Origin: Allokutzneria multivorans
GTDB taxonomy: Bacteria > Actinomycetota > Actinomycetes > Mycobacteriales > Pseudonocardiaceae
Direction of reading: 5' to 3'
Assembly (NCBI RefSeq): GCF_039537405.1
Contig: NZ_BAABAL010000018.1
Coordinates: forward strand, 766,142 to 830,141
DNA: 64,000 nt
Part shown: in pieces, positions 8,527 to 17,283 of the stretch
How the letters are laid out: every line of letters begins with the position of its first letter
How positions within the stretch are numbered: the first letter of the stretch is position 1
Made by a program: the position numbers and the translations under genes
The notes under the pieces: model-generated
Seen by the model: the letters and a program-made list of their open reading frames with translations, nothing else
The model's database searches: none
What the model was told of the DNA's origin: nothing

Positions 8527-9651
8527 GTGGAAGAGCGCCTGTGGGAACGGGTCGGCGTCCTGCACGCCCTGCTCGTCGCGATGATGGTCGTGGCGGCCGT
8601 GATCACGCTGTCCGACACACGCGTGTCCGGTTCGGACCAGGTGCTCGTGCTCGGCCTGTCCGCCGTGGCGTTGCTGTGGCACTGGCTGATGGTGGCGCGC
8701 CATCCGGAGTGGTGGACCCGCGTGCTGCCGATGACCGTGTACTGGACCGGCGCGACTGGTCTGGTGCTGGGCATGGTGTCGGTGCACCAGAGCTATTCCG
8801 TCGTGCTGTACGCCTTGTACCCCTTGATGTTCGTGACGCTGGACTGGTGGGGACTGCTGCCCGTCGCCGGCGTCACCGGCGCGGTCGCTTGGCTGCTCGC
8901 CGGGCCGTCCGCGCCGCGCGGAGTGCTGCTGAGCGTGCTCAGCTCCACGGCCGTCGCGTTGCTGATCGCGCTGTTCGTGAACGCGTTGCTGCGCCAGCAC
9001 GAGAAGCTGCGAGACACCCGCGCTGAGCTCGCCGTCGCTTCGCGGCATGCCGGAGTCCTTGAAGAGCGCGAACGCCTCGCGCGCGAACTGCACGACACCG
9101 TGGCGCAGAGCTTCACCAGCATCGTCACGCACCTCGAAGCCGCCGACCAAGCGTTCGACGACCGCGCTGAGGACGCGCGCGAGCACGTCCTCACCGCGCG
9201 CAGCACGGCCCGCGAAGGGCTCGACGAGGTCCGTCGCTCCGTACAGGCACTGCGGCCGGATTTGTTGGAGGACCGTTCGTTGCCACAGGCGCTCGAACGC
9301 ACACTCACGCGGTGGTCGGCGACATCCGGAGTGCGCGCGGAGCTACGGACGACCGGCTCCGTCACCGCGCTTCACCCCGAAACCGAGACCGCGCTCCTGC
9401 GGATCACCCAGGAGGCATTGACCAACGTGGCGCGGCACGCGGGCGCGAACCGAGTGATCGTGTCACTGTCCTACCTCGGAGACACAGTGACCTTGGACGT
9501 GGACGACGACGGCGCGGGCATCACTTCCGTGCGAGAGGGCGGATTCGGCTTGGTGGGCATGCGCGAACGCATCGAGGGCGTGGGCGGCGAGCTGACGATC
9601 GAGAGCGAGCCAGGACAGGGCACCACCATCGCCGCGTCGGTGCCGTCGTGA
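8527..9651 (+). CDS. Two-component sensor histidine kinase (HisKA_3)
   Basis: A 374-aa NarL-partner type kinase. Residues 10-155 contain about six transmembrane helices with no large extracellular domain, so the signal is probably sensed in the membrane. The phosphoacceptor is H189 in LARELHDTVAQ. The HATPase domain shows the N box (TQEALTNVARHAG), DDDGAGI and GFGLVGMRERI. GTG 8527 directly follows the permease stop. Its stop overlaps the response regulator start. Membrane-sensor kinases next to ABC exporters commonly sense the transporter or its drug. Confidence 0.94.
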   Translation: MEERLWERVGVLHALLVAMMVVAAVITLSDTRVSGSDQVLVLGLSAVALLWHWLMVARHPEWWTRVLPMTVYWTGATGLVLGMVSVHQSYSVVLYALYPLMFVTLDWWGLLPVAGVTGAVAWLLAGPSAPRGVLLSVLSSTAVALLIALFVNALLRQHEKLRDTRAELAVASRHAGVLEERERLARELHDTVAQSFTSIVTHLEAADQAFDDRAEDAREHVLTARSTAREGLDEVRRSVQALRPDLLEDRSLPQALERTLTRWSATSGVRAELRTTGSVTALHPETETALLRITQEALTNVARHAGANRVIVSLSYLGDTVTLDVDDDGAGITSVREGGFGLVGMRERIEGVGGELTIESEPGQGTTIAASVPS

Positions 9652-10286
9652 TCCGGGTCGTGGTGGTGGACGACCACCCCGTAGTGCGCGACGGACTGCG
9701 CGGAATGCTTGCGGGACAAGCAGACTTCGACGTCGTCGGCGAGGCGGAGAACGGCAGGGTCGCACTGGACGTCGTGGCCCGCGAGGTGCCCGACGTGGTG
9801 CTGATGGACCTCCGCATGCCCGTGCTCGACGGGGTCAGCGCGATCGAACGGCTCCAGTCCACGCATCCGTCAGTGCAGGTGCTCGTGCTGACCACCTACG
9901 ACGCGGACACCGAGATCGTGCGCGCGGTCGAGGCCGGGGCCACGGGCTGCCTGCTCAAGGACGCGCCGCGCGAAGTGCTGTTCCGCGCTGTGCGTGCCGC
10001 CGCGCGCGGGGAGTCCGTGCTCGCACCTGAGCTGACCGCGAAGCTGTTCGGCCGGTTGCGCGCACCGAAGCAGGAGTCGCTGACCGAGCGCGAGATCGAG
10101 GTCCTGGCCCTCGTGGCGAAGGGCAACACCAACCGCGCGATCGGCCGCGAACTCTCGATCTCCGAGGCGACGGTGAAGACGCACCTGGTGCACGCGTTCA
10201 CCAAGCTCGGTGTGGACGACCGCACCGCCGCCGTCACCGTCGCACTCGAACGAGGCCTGCTCCGCTTGAACAAACCCCGCCGCTAG
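9648..10286 (+). CDS. LuxR/NarL-family response regulator
   Basis: A 212-aa regulator with an N-terminal receiver (acidic D8-D9, phosphoacceptor D54 in LMDLRMP, lysine in LLKDAPRE) and a C-terminal GerE HTH (LTEREIEVLALVAKGNTNRAI...TVKTH). GTG 9648 overlaps the kinase stop as GTGA. The fourth gene of the transporter/kinase operon. Its 3' end overlaps the convergent methyltransferase gene by 4 nt. Confidence 0.95.
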   Translation: MIRVVVVDDHPVVRDGLRGMLAGQADFDVVGEAENGRVALDVVAREVPDVVLMDLRMPVLDGVSAIERLQSTHPSVQVLVLTTYDADTEIVRAVEAGATGCLLKDAPREVLFRAVRAAARGESVLAPELTAKLFGRLRAPKQESLTEREIEVLALVAKGNTNRAIGRELSISEATVKTHLVHAFTKLGVDDRTAAVTVALERGLLRLNKPRR

Positions 10287-11020
10287 GCGGCTTCCAGGAC
10301 GAAGAAGAGGAAGCAGAGGAACGCCTTGCGGTTCTTGAAGTCTTCGGGGAACAGCTCGTAGGCCTCGGGGGCCGGGTGCGGTTCACTGATGACCGACGTC
10401 CGGAAACCGGCCGCGGTGAAGGCGTCGGTCATGGCGTGCAGCGGGCGGTGCCAGCACGTCAGCATGGCCTTCTGCCCGTCGAAGACGTACTCGTCGACCC
10501 ACTTCTCGACCTCGAAGTAGTTGCCGTCGGGGCGGACGAACTTGTAGACGGTCGGGTGGTTCACGGCCAGGATCAGCCGCCCACCGGGCTTGAGCACCCG
10601 ACGCAGCTCGGCCAGCGGCGCGTCCCAGTCCTCGAAGTAGTGCAGCACCAGCGCCGCGACGACGTCGTCGAACTCGCCGTCGGCGTACGGCAGCGGCTCG
10701 GTCAGGTCAGCGACCCGCAGGTCGACGTCGTCGCCGAGGCGCTCGCGGGCCAGGCGCACCATCGTGGAGCTGAAGTCGAAGCCGGAGACCTCTGCGCCGC
10801 GCTCGCGCAGGGAGGCCATGATGGGGCCGGCGCCGCAGCCCGCGTCGAGGATCCGCCGTCCGGCCACCTCGCCCGCGAGGTTCAGGATCGCGGGCCGCGC
10901 GTAGTAGTTGTTGATGAGGCTGCGCTCGTTCTCCCTCGCGTAAGCCTCGCCGAAGGAGTCGTAGTCGTTCTCGACCGCGTTCTCGACAGCGTCTTCAACA
11001 ACTGTGGAGTGATCAGGCAT
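10283..11020 (-). CDS. Class I SAM-dependent methyltransferase
   Basis: A 245-aa methyltransferase with motif I ILDAGCGAGP, the acidic SGFDFSS strand-2 end, ADLTEPLPYADGEFDDVV and LRRVLKPGGRL, as in the UbiE/Methyltransf_11 group. ATG 11020 is preferred to the ATG 12 nt upstream because GGTGGAG precedes it. Single gene, convergent with the two-component operon and divergent from the GH92 gene. Substrate unknown. Confidence 0.88.
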   Translation of the reverse strand: MPDHSTVVEDAVENAVENDYDSFGEAYARENERSLINNYYARPAILNLAGEVAGRRILDAGCGAGPIMASLRERGAEVSGFDFSSTMVRLARERLGDDVDLRVADLTEPLPYADGEFDDVVAALVLHYFEDWDAPLAELRRVLKPGGRLILAVNHPTVYKFVRPDGNYFEVEKWVDEYVFDGQKAMLTCWHRPLHAMTDAFTAAGFRTSVISEPHPAPEAYELFPEDFKNRKAFLCFLFFVLEAA

Positions 11021-11152
11021 GCACTCCACCATGGCACAGCGGAGGTGTCGCGTGCCGGAGCTTCAGATGCGGCTGAACCGGACAAGACCGGACAGGGTGC
11101 CTGTAAGGCATTGACACCCATGGGGCTCCTTGGTGAAGTCCAGTCACCTTTG

Positions 11153-11164
11153 GACAACGTTGTC
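11153..11164. promoter_or_regulatory. LacI-type operator of the GH92 gene
   Basis: Perfect 12-bp palindrome GACAACGTTGTC, ending 19 nt before the start of the mannosidase gene and just upstream of its AAGGAGG. Its central CG and the shape fit LacI-family sugar repressors of actinobacteria. No such repressor gene is in the window. Confidence 0.65.
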
Positions 11165-11183
11165 ATCAAGGAGGTGCGCTTGC

Positions 11184-14100
11184 ATGTGGGCTTCCCGTAG
11201 GCGGGGCGTGGCCGGGGCGGCGGCGGGCATGCTGCTCGCCGGGCTGCTGTCAGCGACCGCGCACGCCGCTCCGCCGGTCGACGGGGTGGAGCTGGTCAAC
11301 CCCTTCATCGGCACGCAGAACTTCGGCAACACCTTCCCGGGCGCGAGCGCGCCGTTCGGCATGGTGCAGGTCAGCCCGGACACGGGCGGCCAAGGCGGCT
11401 ACGACTACCAGCAGGACTCGATCTACGGCTTCAGCCAGACGCACCTGTCCGGCGTGGGCTGCGGCGTCATGGGCGAGCTGCCGATGATGCCCACCACCGG
11501 CGCGGTGAACACGGTCGACCACAACGCCTACAAGTCGAAGTACTCGCACTCCGACGAGGAGTCCACGCCGGGCTACTACCGCGTGGGGCTGGCGAAGTAC
11601 GGCGTGAACGCGGAGCTGACCGCGACGCCGCGCACCGGCTGGCAGCGCTACACGTTCCCCGCGACGGGCGAGGCGAACGTCCTGTTCAACACGGGCAAGG
11701 CGAACCAGAACGTCTACGACTCCGAGATCCACATCGTCGGCGACCGCACCATCGAGGGCCGTGTGCTCGCGGGCGGTTTCTGCGCGGGGCGCGACAAGCA
11801 CACCGTGCACTTCACCGCGACCTTCGACCGGCCGTTCACCGCGCACGGCACGTGGCGCGGCTCGACGATCACGCCGGGCAGTCGCGACGCGGCGGGCAGC
11901 GGTGGCAACGGCGGCTGGGTGAGCTTCGACGCGAAGACCGACCGCGACGTCGTGGTGAAGGTCGGCCTGTCCTACACGGGCCTTGAAGGCGCGCGGAAGA
12001 ACCTCACTGCGGAGACCGCCGACTCATACGACTTCGACGCCACGCGCGCGAAACTGCGCCAGGCGTGGGTGGAGAAGCTCGGCGCCATCAAGGTCACCGG
12101 TGGCACCACGGAGCGACAGCGCGCGTTCTACACCTCGCTTTACCACGCGCAGATGCACCCGAACGTCGCCGGTGACGTGGACGGCCGCTACATCGGCTTC
12201 GACAACAAGGTGCACACGGCGTCGGGCTACACGCCGTACCAGAACTTCTCGTTGTGGGACACCTATAGGCCGCAGAACCAGCTGTTGCAGGTGATCGAGC
12301 CACAGGTGGCGCGCGACGTCGCGTTGTCCGTCATCGCGATCGGTCGCGACGGTGGCTGGCTGCCGCGCTGGGCGCTCGCAGGCAGCGAAACCAACATCAT
12401 GACCGGTGACCCCGTGGTGCCGTTCTTGGTGGAAGCGTGGTCGAAGGGACTGCTCGCCGGTCACGAGGCCGAGGCGTACGCGTTGATGAAGACCAACGCC
12501 ACGAGCACTCCCCCAGCCGACTCGCCGTACAACGGGCGTTCGGGCGTGGAGTACTACAAGAAGCGCGGTTACATCCCGTCCGGCCTCAAGCTCGGAACGG
12601 ACTGCGCGCACAAGGGCGGCGACAACGACTGCAAGCACCCTGCTTCGGCGACGATGGAGTACGCGGCGGCCGACGCGTCGCTCGCGCTGATGGCGGAGAA
12701 GCTCGGTCACCGAGCAGACGCGCGCATGTTCGCCGAGCGCGGCCAGTGGTACCGCAACCTGTGGGACTCCTCGATCGGCCAGTTCCGCCCGCGCACTGTG
12801 GACGGCACCTGGATGACGCCGTACAACCCCGTCGACGCGGGACACCAGTTCCACGAGGGCGGCGCGCACCAGTACCAGTGGCTCGTCCCGCAGGACCCCG
12901 CCGGGCTCGTCGAGCTCATGGGTGGGCGCAAGGCGACGGAAAAGCGACTCGACGGCTTCTTCGCCTACGACAAGCTGTTGGCGGACCCGTCGGGCACCGT
13001 GCGCAAGGACTGGATCACGCAGCCCTACGACTACTACGGCAAGCCGACCTACAACCCGAACAACGAGCCCGACCTGCATGCGCCGTACATGTACCTGTGG
13101 GCGGGCGCTCCGGCGAAGACCGCGACGGTCGTGCGCGCGGCGATGACGTTGTTCACCACGGGCCCGGACGGCATGACCGGCAACGACGACCTCGGCACCA
13201 TGTCGGCGTGGTACGTGTTCTCCTCGCTCGGCCTGTACCCGACGATGAACGGTGCGACGTTCCTCGCGGTGTCCAGCCCGCAGTTCGAGTCCGCGACCGT
13301 CCGAATCGGACAGTTCGGCGGCTCGCAGGGCGGAACGCTGTCGATCACCGCGCCGAGGGCGAGCGACGCGAAGCGCTACATCCGCAGTGTTTCGCTGAAC
13401 GGCCGCGACGTCCGGCAGACCTGGGTCGACTGGAGCAAGATCGCGCGCGGCGGCACCCTCGCGCACACGCTCGACACCGTGCCGTCCCAGTGGGGCACCA
13501 CTCCCGGCGCCGAGCCTCCTTCGGTGAACCGTGCACAACGCGATTCCCGTTGGCACCTCGACGCTTCACTGCGCGACTCCGCTATCGCCGCTCCTCTTGG
13601 TTCGACGGAGCTGACGGTCAACGTCGACGTGCTCGGCCAGTCCCCCGGCGTGCTGCCCGTCCTCGTGCAGCCGACCGTGCCCGCCGGGTGGCAGGTCGCG
13701 CACCAGCCACCGCTGATCCTGAGATCCTTCACGTTGCCCCGCCAGGAAACCGTGCCGCTCAAGCTGCGGATTCCGGCAGGCACCAAGGAGGGCTCATACC
13801 CCTTGCAGGTCAAGGTTTCCGCGCCCGGCACTCCACCGGTCACCCGCACGGTCTCCGTCGAACTGCGACCAGCACCAACGTGCGTTTCCGGTTTTTCCGG
13901 CGCTTGCGCGGTCGATCTGACCCGCGACCTCAACCACGACGGCACGGCCACCGTCGCGCAGTCGTCGCAGGGTGACTTCGACGGCAGCGGCTGGAGCTAC
14001 GACGCGGCGCTGTTGCCTGCTCGCGGGACGATCGTCTGGGGTGGTGTCACCTATGCGACGCCGGACCCGAACGGGACCTCGCCGAACTTCGTCGAGGCTC

Positions 14101-14435
14101 GGGGTCAGACGCTGCTGTTGCCCGCGGGGACTTACAAGAAGCTGAGCGTGGTTTCCGCGGCGCACAGCGGTCCGGCGTCTGGGGCGGTGACCGTGCACTT
14201 TGTTGATGGGACGAGCGCTGAGGTCGCGGTGACGGTGGGCGATTGGGCGGGGGCCACGCCTGCCGGGAGCGAAGTGGCTTTGGCCATGCCGCATCGGATC
14301 AAGGCCGGGAGTGGGGTGGACGGGCCGCCTGTGAAGTTGTTCTCGGCTTCTTTTTCGTTGCCAGGGAAGGGGGTTCGGTCTGTTTCGTTGCCGAATGATC
14401 CTCGGGTGTCTGTTTATGCTGTGACGTTGGGGTGA
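11184..14435 (+). CDS. Secreted GH92 alpha-mannosidase
   Basis: A 1083-aa secreted glycosidase. A signal peptide with RRR, a hydrophobic core and ATAHA-AP cleavage spans about residues 1-29. The GH92 domain follows (VNPFIGTQNFGNTFPGASAPFGMV, GVGCGVMGELP, and the C-terminal lobe TGNDDLGTMSAWYVFSSLGLYP). GH92 enzymes are calcium-dependent exo-alpha-mannosidases, mainly alpha-1,2. After about residue 800 come an NPCBM-associated/NEW3-like beta module and a last beta module (from TCVSGFSGACAVDL). ATG 11184 is chosen because AAGGAGG lies 9 nt upstream and the signal peptide begins there. Probably repressed through the palindrome at 11153. Confidence 0.94.
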   Translation: MWASRRRGVAGAAAGMLLAGLLSATAHAAPPVDGVELVNPFIGTQNFGNTFPGASAPFGMVQVSPDTGGQGGYDYQQDSIYGFSQTHLSGVGCGVMGELPMMPTTGAVNTVDHNAYKSKYSHSDEESTPGYYRVGLAKYGVNAELTATPRTGWQRYTFPATGEANVLFNTGKANQNVYDSEIHIVGDRTIEGRVLAGGFCAGRDKHTVHFTATFDRPFTAHGTWRGSTITPGSRDAAGSGGNGGWVSFDAKTDRDVVVKVGLSYTGLEGARKNLTAETADSYDFDATRAKLRQAWVEKLGAIKVTGGTTERQRAFYTSLYHAQMHPNVAGDVDGRYIGFDNKVHTASGYTPYQNFSLWDTYRPQNQLLQVIEPQVARDVALSVIAIGRDGGWLPRWALAGSETNIMTGDPVVPFLVEAWSKGLLAGHEAEAYALMKTNATSTPPADSPYNGRSGVEYYKKRGYIPSGLKLGTDCAHKGGDNDCKHPASATMEYAAADASLALMAEKLGHRADARMFAERGQWYRNLWDSSIGQFRPRTVDGTWMTPYNPVDAGHQFHEGGAHQYQWLVPQDPAGLVELMGGRKATEKRLDGFFAYDKLLADPSGTVRKDWITQPYDYYGKPTYNPNNEPDLHAPYMYLWAGAPAKTATVVRAAMTLFTTGPDGMTGNDDLGTMSAWYVFSSLGLYPTMNGATFLAVSSPQFESATVRIGQFGGSQGGTLSITAPRASDAKRYIRSVSLNGRDVRQTWVDWSKIARGGTLAHTLDTVPSQWGTTPGAEPPSVNRAQRDSRWHLDASLRDSAIAAPLGSTELTVNVDVLGQSPGVLPVLVQPTVPAGWQVAHQPPLILRSFTLPRQETVPLKLRIPAGTKEGSYPLQVKVSAPGTPPVTRTVSVELRPAPTCVSGFSGACAVDLTRDLNHDGTATVAQSSQGDFDGSGWSYDAALLPARGTIVWGGVTYATPDPNGTSPNFVEARGQTLLLPAGTYKKLSVVSAAHSGPASGAVTVHFVDGTSAEVAVTVGDWAGATPAGSEVALAMPHRIKAGSGVDGPPVKLFSASFSLPGKGVRSVSLPNDPRVSVYAVTLG

Positions 14436-14447
14436 GTTGAGTTCGGG

Positions 14448-14484
14448 AGGGCCGGTCCATTTTGGGCCGGTCCTTTCTTTTTTA
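14448..14484 (+). terminator. Rho-independent terminator of the GH92 gene
   Basis: An 11-bp stem with two G-U pairs (arms 14448-14458 and 14464-14474, loop ATTTT) directly followed by TTCTTTTTTA, 13 nt after the GH92 stop. A textbook intrinsic terminator. Confidence 0.8.
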
Positions 14485-14503
14485 GCTCTTTGGGTGCTGG
14501 GTG

Positions 14504-14560
14504 CGGTTGGGTTTTCAGGTCGGGTACGGCTGGGTTTTCAGGTCGGGTACGGTTGGGCTT
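14504..14560. repeat. 23-bp tandem repeat, about 2.5 copies
   Basis: Two near-identical 23-bp units (14504-14526 and 14527-14549, core GGGTTTTCAGGTCGGGTAC) followed by a decayed third. It lies in the otherwise gene-free stretch 14485-14810 before the HNH gene. Nothing else coding is seen there. Confidence 0.7.
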
Positions 14561-14614
14561 CCAGCCTGCGCCGGTGCCAGCGTGGGGTCGGCTTGACCTG
14601 GGGGCCCCTTGCGC

Positions 14615-14639
14615 GTGCCCCTGGGCCTTACAGGGGCAC
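14615..14639. other. Strong hairpin, 9-bp perfect stem
   Basis: GTGCCCCTG-7-CAGGGGCAC, perfect inverted repeat without a T-run on either side. It could be part of a decayed mobile element boundary or a structured 5' region of the HNH gene; function unknown. Confidence 0.5.
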
Positions 14640-14810
14640 GGGATAGAACACCCGGCCCTCGCGGAAGCGTATGGCACGCGCACCCCAGGTAAAGCCTCGG
14701 TTCTGTTGTGCGCCTTGCGTTCCAGCGTGGGGTGTTTCGGGTTCTTTGGCGCCTGGGAATTCATTCTTTAGAGCCATGATCCACTATCATTTGCGGGTAT
14801 TATTAGGGGC

Positions 14811-15932
14811 ATGACCCTCGACGACCTTCTTGTTGAGGTTGAGGCGAAACAGGCCGCTCTGTGTCATGCGAAAGCGGAACTCGCCACAGCCTTGATCACA
14901 TTCCACACCGCCGCCGACGATCGCGACTATCGGTTCGTGCAGAATGAGATCGCCTGCGCCCTGCACATCTCCCGACATGGCGCGGATCGCATCCTGTCCA
15001 ACGCCTCGGAGTTGACCGAGCGTCCCCGGGTGCTTGCGGCCCTGTCCGCCGGGTTGATCGATGAGAGCAAAGCCCTGCTCATCGTCGATCAGATCCGCAT
15101 CCTGAAAGAACCCCAGACCTCCATCGCCGAGGCGAACCTGCTGGAGTACGCCCCCACCCGGACCTACACCTCGATCCGGCGGCGTGCTCAGACGTTGATC
15201 CACAAACTCGACCCGAAAGCGGCCGATCTCCGTCATGAGGAGAAGCGCAAGCGCAGGTTGGTGGAGAAGATCAACCTCGACGACGGGATGGCCGAGCTGC
15301 GTCACACGATGACCGCGCATGACACGGCGATGGCCTTCGATCACATCGACCGGATCGCGAAATCCCTGCCCAAGGACGACCGGACCCTGGATCAGAAGCG
15401 GGCGGATGTCGCGCGGGATCTGTTGCTAGGCCTGGACACTCCGGCGCCGCAGGGCCAGACCATGGTCTACCTGACGATGCCGATCACCGCACTCCTGGGC
15501 CTCACCGATGACCCCGGCATGCTCGCGGGATACGGACCGATCCCCACGAACGTCGCCCAAGACATCGCCAAGGGCGGCATCTGGAAACGCATCCTCACCG
15601 ACCCCGCCACCGGCATGGCAGAAGAGGTCAGCGACACCTACCGGCCGTCGCCGAAACAGCGAGAACTCATCAACGCCCGCTACCCCAGGTGCACCGCGAT
15701 CGGATGCCAGCAGCCGTCACACCGCTGCGACCTCGACCACTGCTGCCCGTTCGACGGCACCAACACCACGATCAAGAACCTGCGACCGAAATGCAGGCAT
15801 CACCACACCATGAAGACCCACTCCAACTGGCGGTGCGAAAACCGGGAAGACGGCACCCACACCTGGACCACACCGGCCAAGCGCACCTACGACACCGAAC
15901 TGGAGCCGATCGCCGAACCGGCACCCTTCTGA
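14811..15932 (+). CDS. DUF222 / HNH endonuclease-like protein
   Basis: A 373-aa protein of the DUF222-HNH family (the group that includes the multicopy 13E12/REP13E12 proteins of mycobacteria). DUF222 covers roughly residues 20-270, and the C-terminal HNH shows C-x-x-x-G-C...CDLDHCCPFDG...NLRPKCRHHH, with the zinc cysteines and catalytic histidine present. It is therefore a likely nuclease, often linked to repeated or mobile DNA. Its base composition and Lys/Ile content are visibly less GC-extreme than neighbours, and the upstream 40 nt are AT-rich (ACTATCATTTGCGGGTATTA). An AGGGG precedes the ATG. Possibly acquired. Confidence 0.9.
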   Translation: MTLDDLLVEVEAKQAALCHAKAELATALITFHTAADDRDYRFVQNEIACALHISRHGADRILSNASELTERPRVLAALSAGLIDESKALLIVDQIRILKEPQTSIAEANLLEYAPTRTYTSIRRRAQTLIHKLDPKAADLRHEEKRKRRLVEKINLDDGMAELRHTMTAHDTAMAFDHIDRIAKSLPKDDRTLDQKRADVARDLLLGLDTPAPQGQTMVYLTMPITALLGLTDDPGMLAGYGPIPTNVAQDIAKGGIWKRILTDPATGMAEEVSDTYRPSPKQRELINARYPRCTAIGCQQPSHRCDLDHCCPFDGTNTTIKNLRPKCRHHHTMKTHSNWRCENREDGTHTWTTPAKRTYDTELEPIAEPAPF

Positions 15933-15935
15933 CGC

Positions 15936-15966
15936 TTGCGCTCAAGTCGACTTGAGGACGCAAAGT
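15936..15966 (+). promoter_or_regulatory. SoxR/MerR-type promoter of the MFS gene
   Basis: The perfect 16-bp palindrome CTCAAGTCGACTTGAG (15941-15956) matches the enterobacterial SoxR box CCTCAAGTTAACTTGAGG at 15 of 18 positions when one flanking base is added each side. It lies between TTGCGC (15936-15941) and CAAAGT (15961-15966), a 19-bp spacer as in MerR-family-controlled promoters. Six bases after the -10 comes GTG 15973. Confidence 0.7.
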
Positions 15967-15972
15967 GCCCTC

Positions 15973-17283
15973 GTGAAACAGACCTGGGCACTCGCGTCGC
16001 TGTACCTGGCGACCTTCATGGCACTGCTCGACGTCAGTGTGGTCGTCATCGCGCAGACGGCGATCACGGAGGACCTGCGCACGACCTTCGCGGGGGCGCA
16101 GTGGGTGATCGACGCGTACACAGTCGCGCTGGCCTCGACGATGTTGTCCTGCGGAGCACTGGCCGATCGGTGGGGGCGGAAGCGGGTGTTCCTGATCGGC
16201 CTGGCGGTGTTCACGGGGGCCTCGGTGGCCTGCGCGATGGCGCCGGGCGCGGCGTGGTTGATCGCGGCGAGAGCGGTGCAGGGGGTGGGAGCTTCGGTGC
16301 TGGCGCCGGGAGCACTGTCGCTGATCGTGCACGCCTTCCCGGAACCGGGGGCGCGGGCGCGGGTGATCGGCACGTGGAGCACGGTGATCAGCCTGGCGTT
16401 CCTGTTGGGGCCGGTGTTGGGCGGGCCGTTGACGGACCTTTTCGGTTGGCGCAGCGTGTTCCTGATCAACCTGCCGTTGGGTGGGCTCGCGTTGGCGCTG
16501 GGAGCGCGGTTCCTGACGGAGTCGGCGGACCCGGACGGTTCCTCGCCGGACCCGCTCGGCCAAGTGCTGGCGATCGCGTGGATCAGCTCGCTGGCCTACG
16601 CGTTGATCGAGGTGTCCTCGGTCGCACTCGGGGTCGCGGCGGTGACGTTGGCGTTGTTCATCGTGGTGGAACTGCGGCAGCCACGGCCGATGTTCCCGAT
16701 CAGACTCCTCGGCGAGCGCGGGTTCGGGCTGGTCAACCTGGCCTCCTTCATGACCGGCTTCGCGGCCTTCGGCAGCTTCTTCCTGCTCTCGGCCTACCTC
16801 CAGAGCACACGCGGCGCGAGCCCGACAGAGGCGGGATTGCAGCTGCTGCCGTACGTCCTGGGCGGCACGGTCGGGTCCACCGTCGCGGGCCGCCTCGTGC
16901 AAAGCCTCGGCGCGAAACCACCGTTGCTGGCGGGACAGGCACTGATCGCGGCGAGCCTGCTCGCACTGTCCACAGTAGACACTGAGACGCCTTACCCTTA
17001 CGTGGCAGTGCTCTTCGCGGGGCTCGGGCTCGGCGTGAGCACCTCCGGCGTCCCCTCCAACGCCCTCGCGGTGGGCCTGGTACCGCCGCGCCAGTCGGGG
17101 ATCGCGTCGGCGACGGTCACCGCGACGAGGCAGACCGGGACAGCCGTCGGGGTCGCGCTGCTGGGCCTGATCGCGACGGCTGGGCCGAAGTTGGCCGATG
17201 GGCTACCGCACGCGCTGCTCACGGCGGGCGTCAGCACGGTGGTGGTGACCGTGCTGCTCCTCTCGCTCAAGGCCAGCTGTTGA
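15973..17283 (+). CDS. MFS transporter, DHA2-like drug exporter
   Basis: A 436-aa major facilitator with about 12-14 hydrophobic segments. Motif A-like GALADRWGRKRVF follows helix 2, and LDVSVVVIAQTAI in helix 1 and a motif C-like segment (LAFLLGPVLGGPLTDLFGWR) are typical of drug:H+ antiporters (EmrB/QacA type). GTG 15973 is preferred over TTG 15952, which lies inside the SoxR-like palindrome; it would start a leaderless mRNA. Likely induced by redox-active compounds if the palindrome is a SoxR site (inference). Its 3' end overlaps the convergent hydrolase by 17 nt. Confidence 0.92.
   Translation: MKQTWALASLYLATFMALLDVSVVVIAQTAITEDLRTTFAGAQWVIDAYTVALASTMLSCGALADRWGRKRVFLIGLAVFTGASVACAMAPGAAWLIAARAVQGVGASVLAPGALSLIVHAFPEPGARARVIGTWSTVISLAFLLGPVLGGPLTDLFGWRSVFLINLPLGGLALALGARFLTESADPDGSSPDPLGQVLAIAWISSLAYALIEVSSVALGVAAVTLALFIVVELRQPRPMFPIRLLGERGFGLVNLASFMTGFAAFGSFFLLSAYLQSTRGASPTEAGLQLLPYVLGGTVGSTVAGRLVQSLGAKPPLLAGQALIAASLLALSTVDTETPYPYVAVLFAGLGLGVSTSGVPSNALAVGLVPPRQSGIASATVTATRQTGTAVGVALLGLIATAGPKLADGLPHALLTAGVSTVVVTVLLLSLKASC

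Noticed and set aside
11111..11139. TTGACA as a -35 box for GH92
   Set aside because: The sequence 17-18 bp downstream (TGAAGT) is a poor -10, so the promoter was not called.
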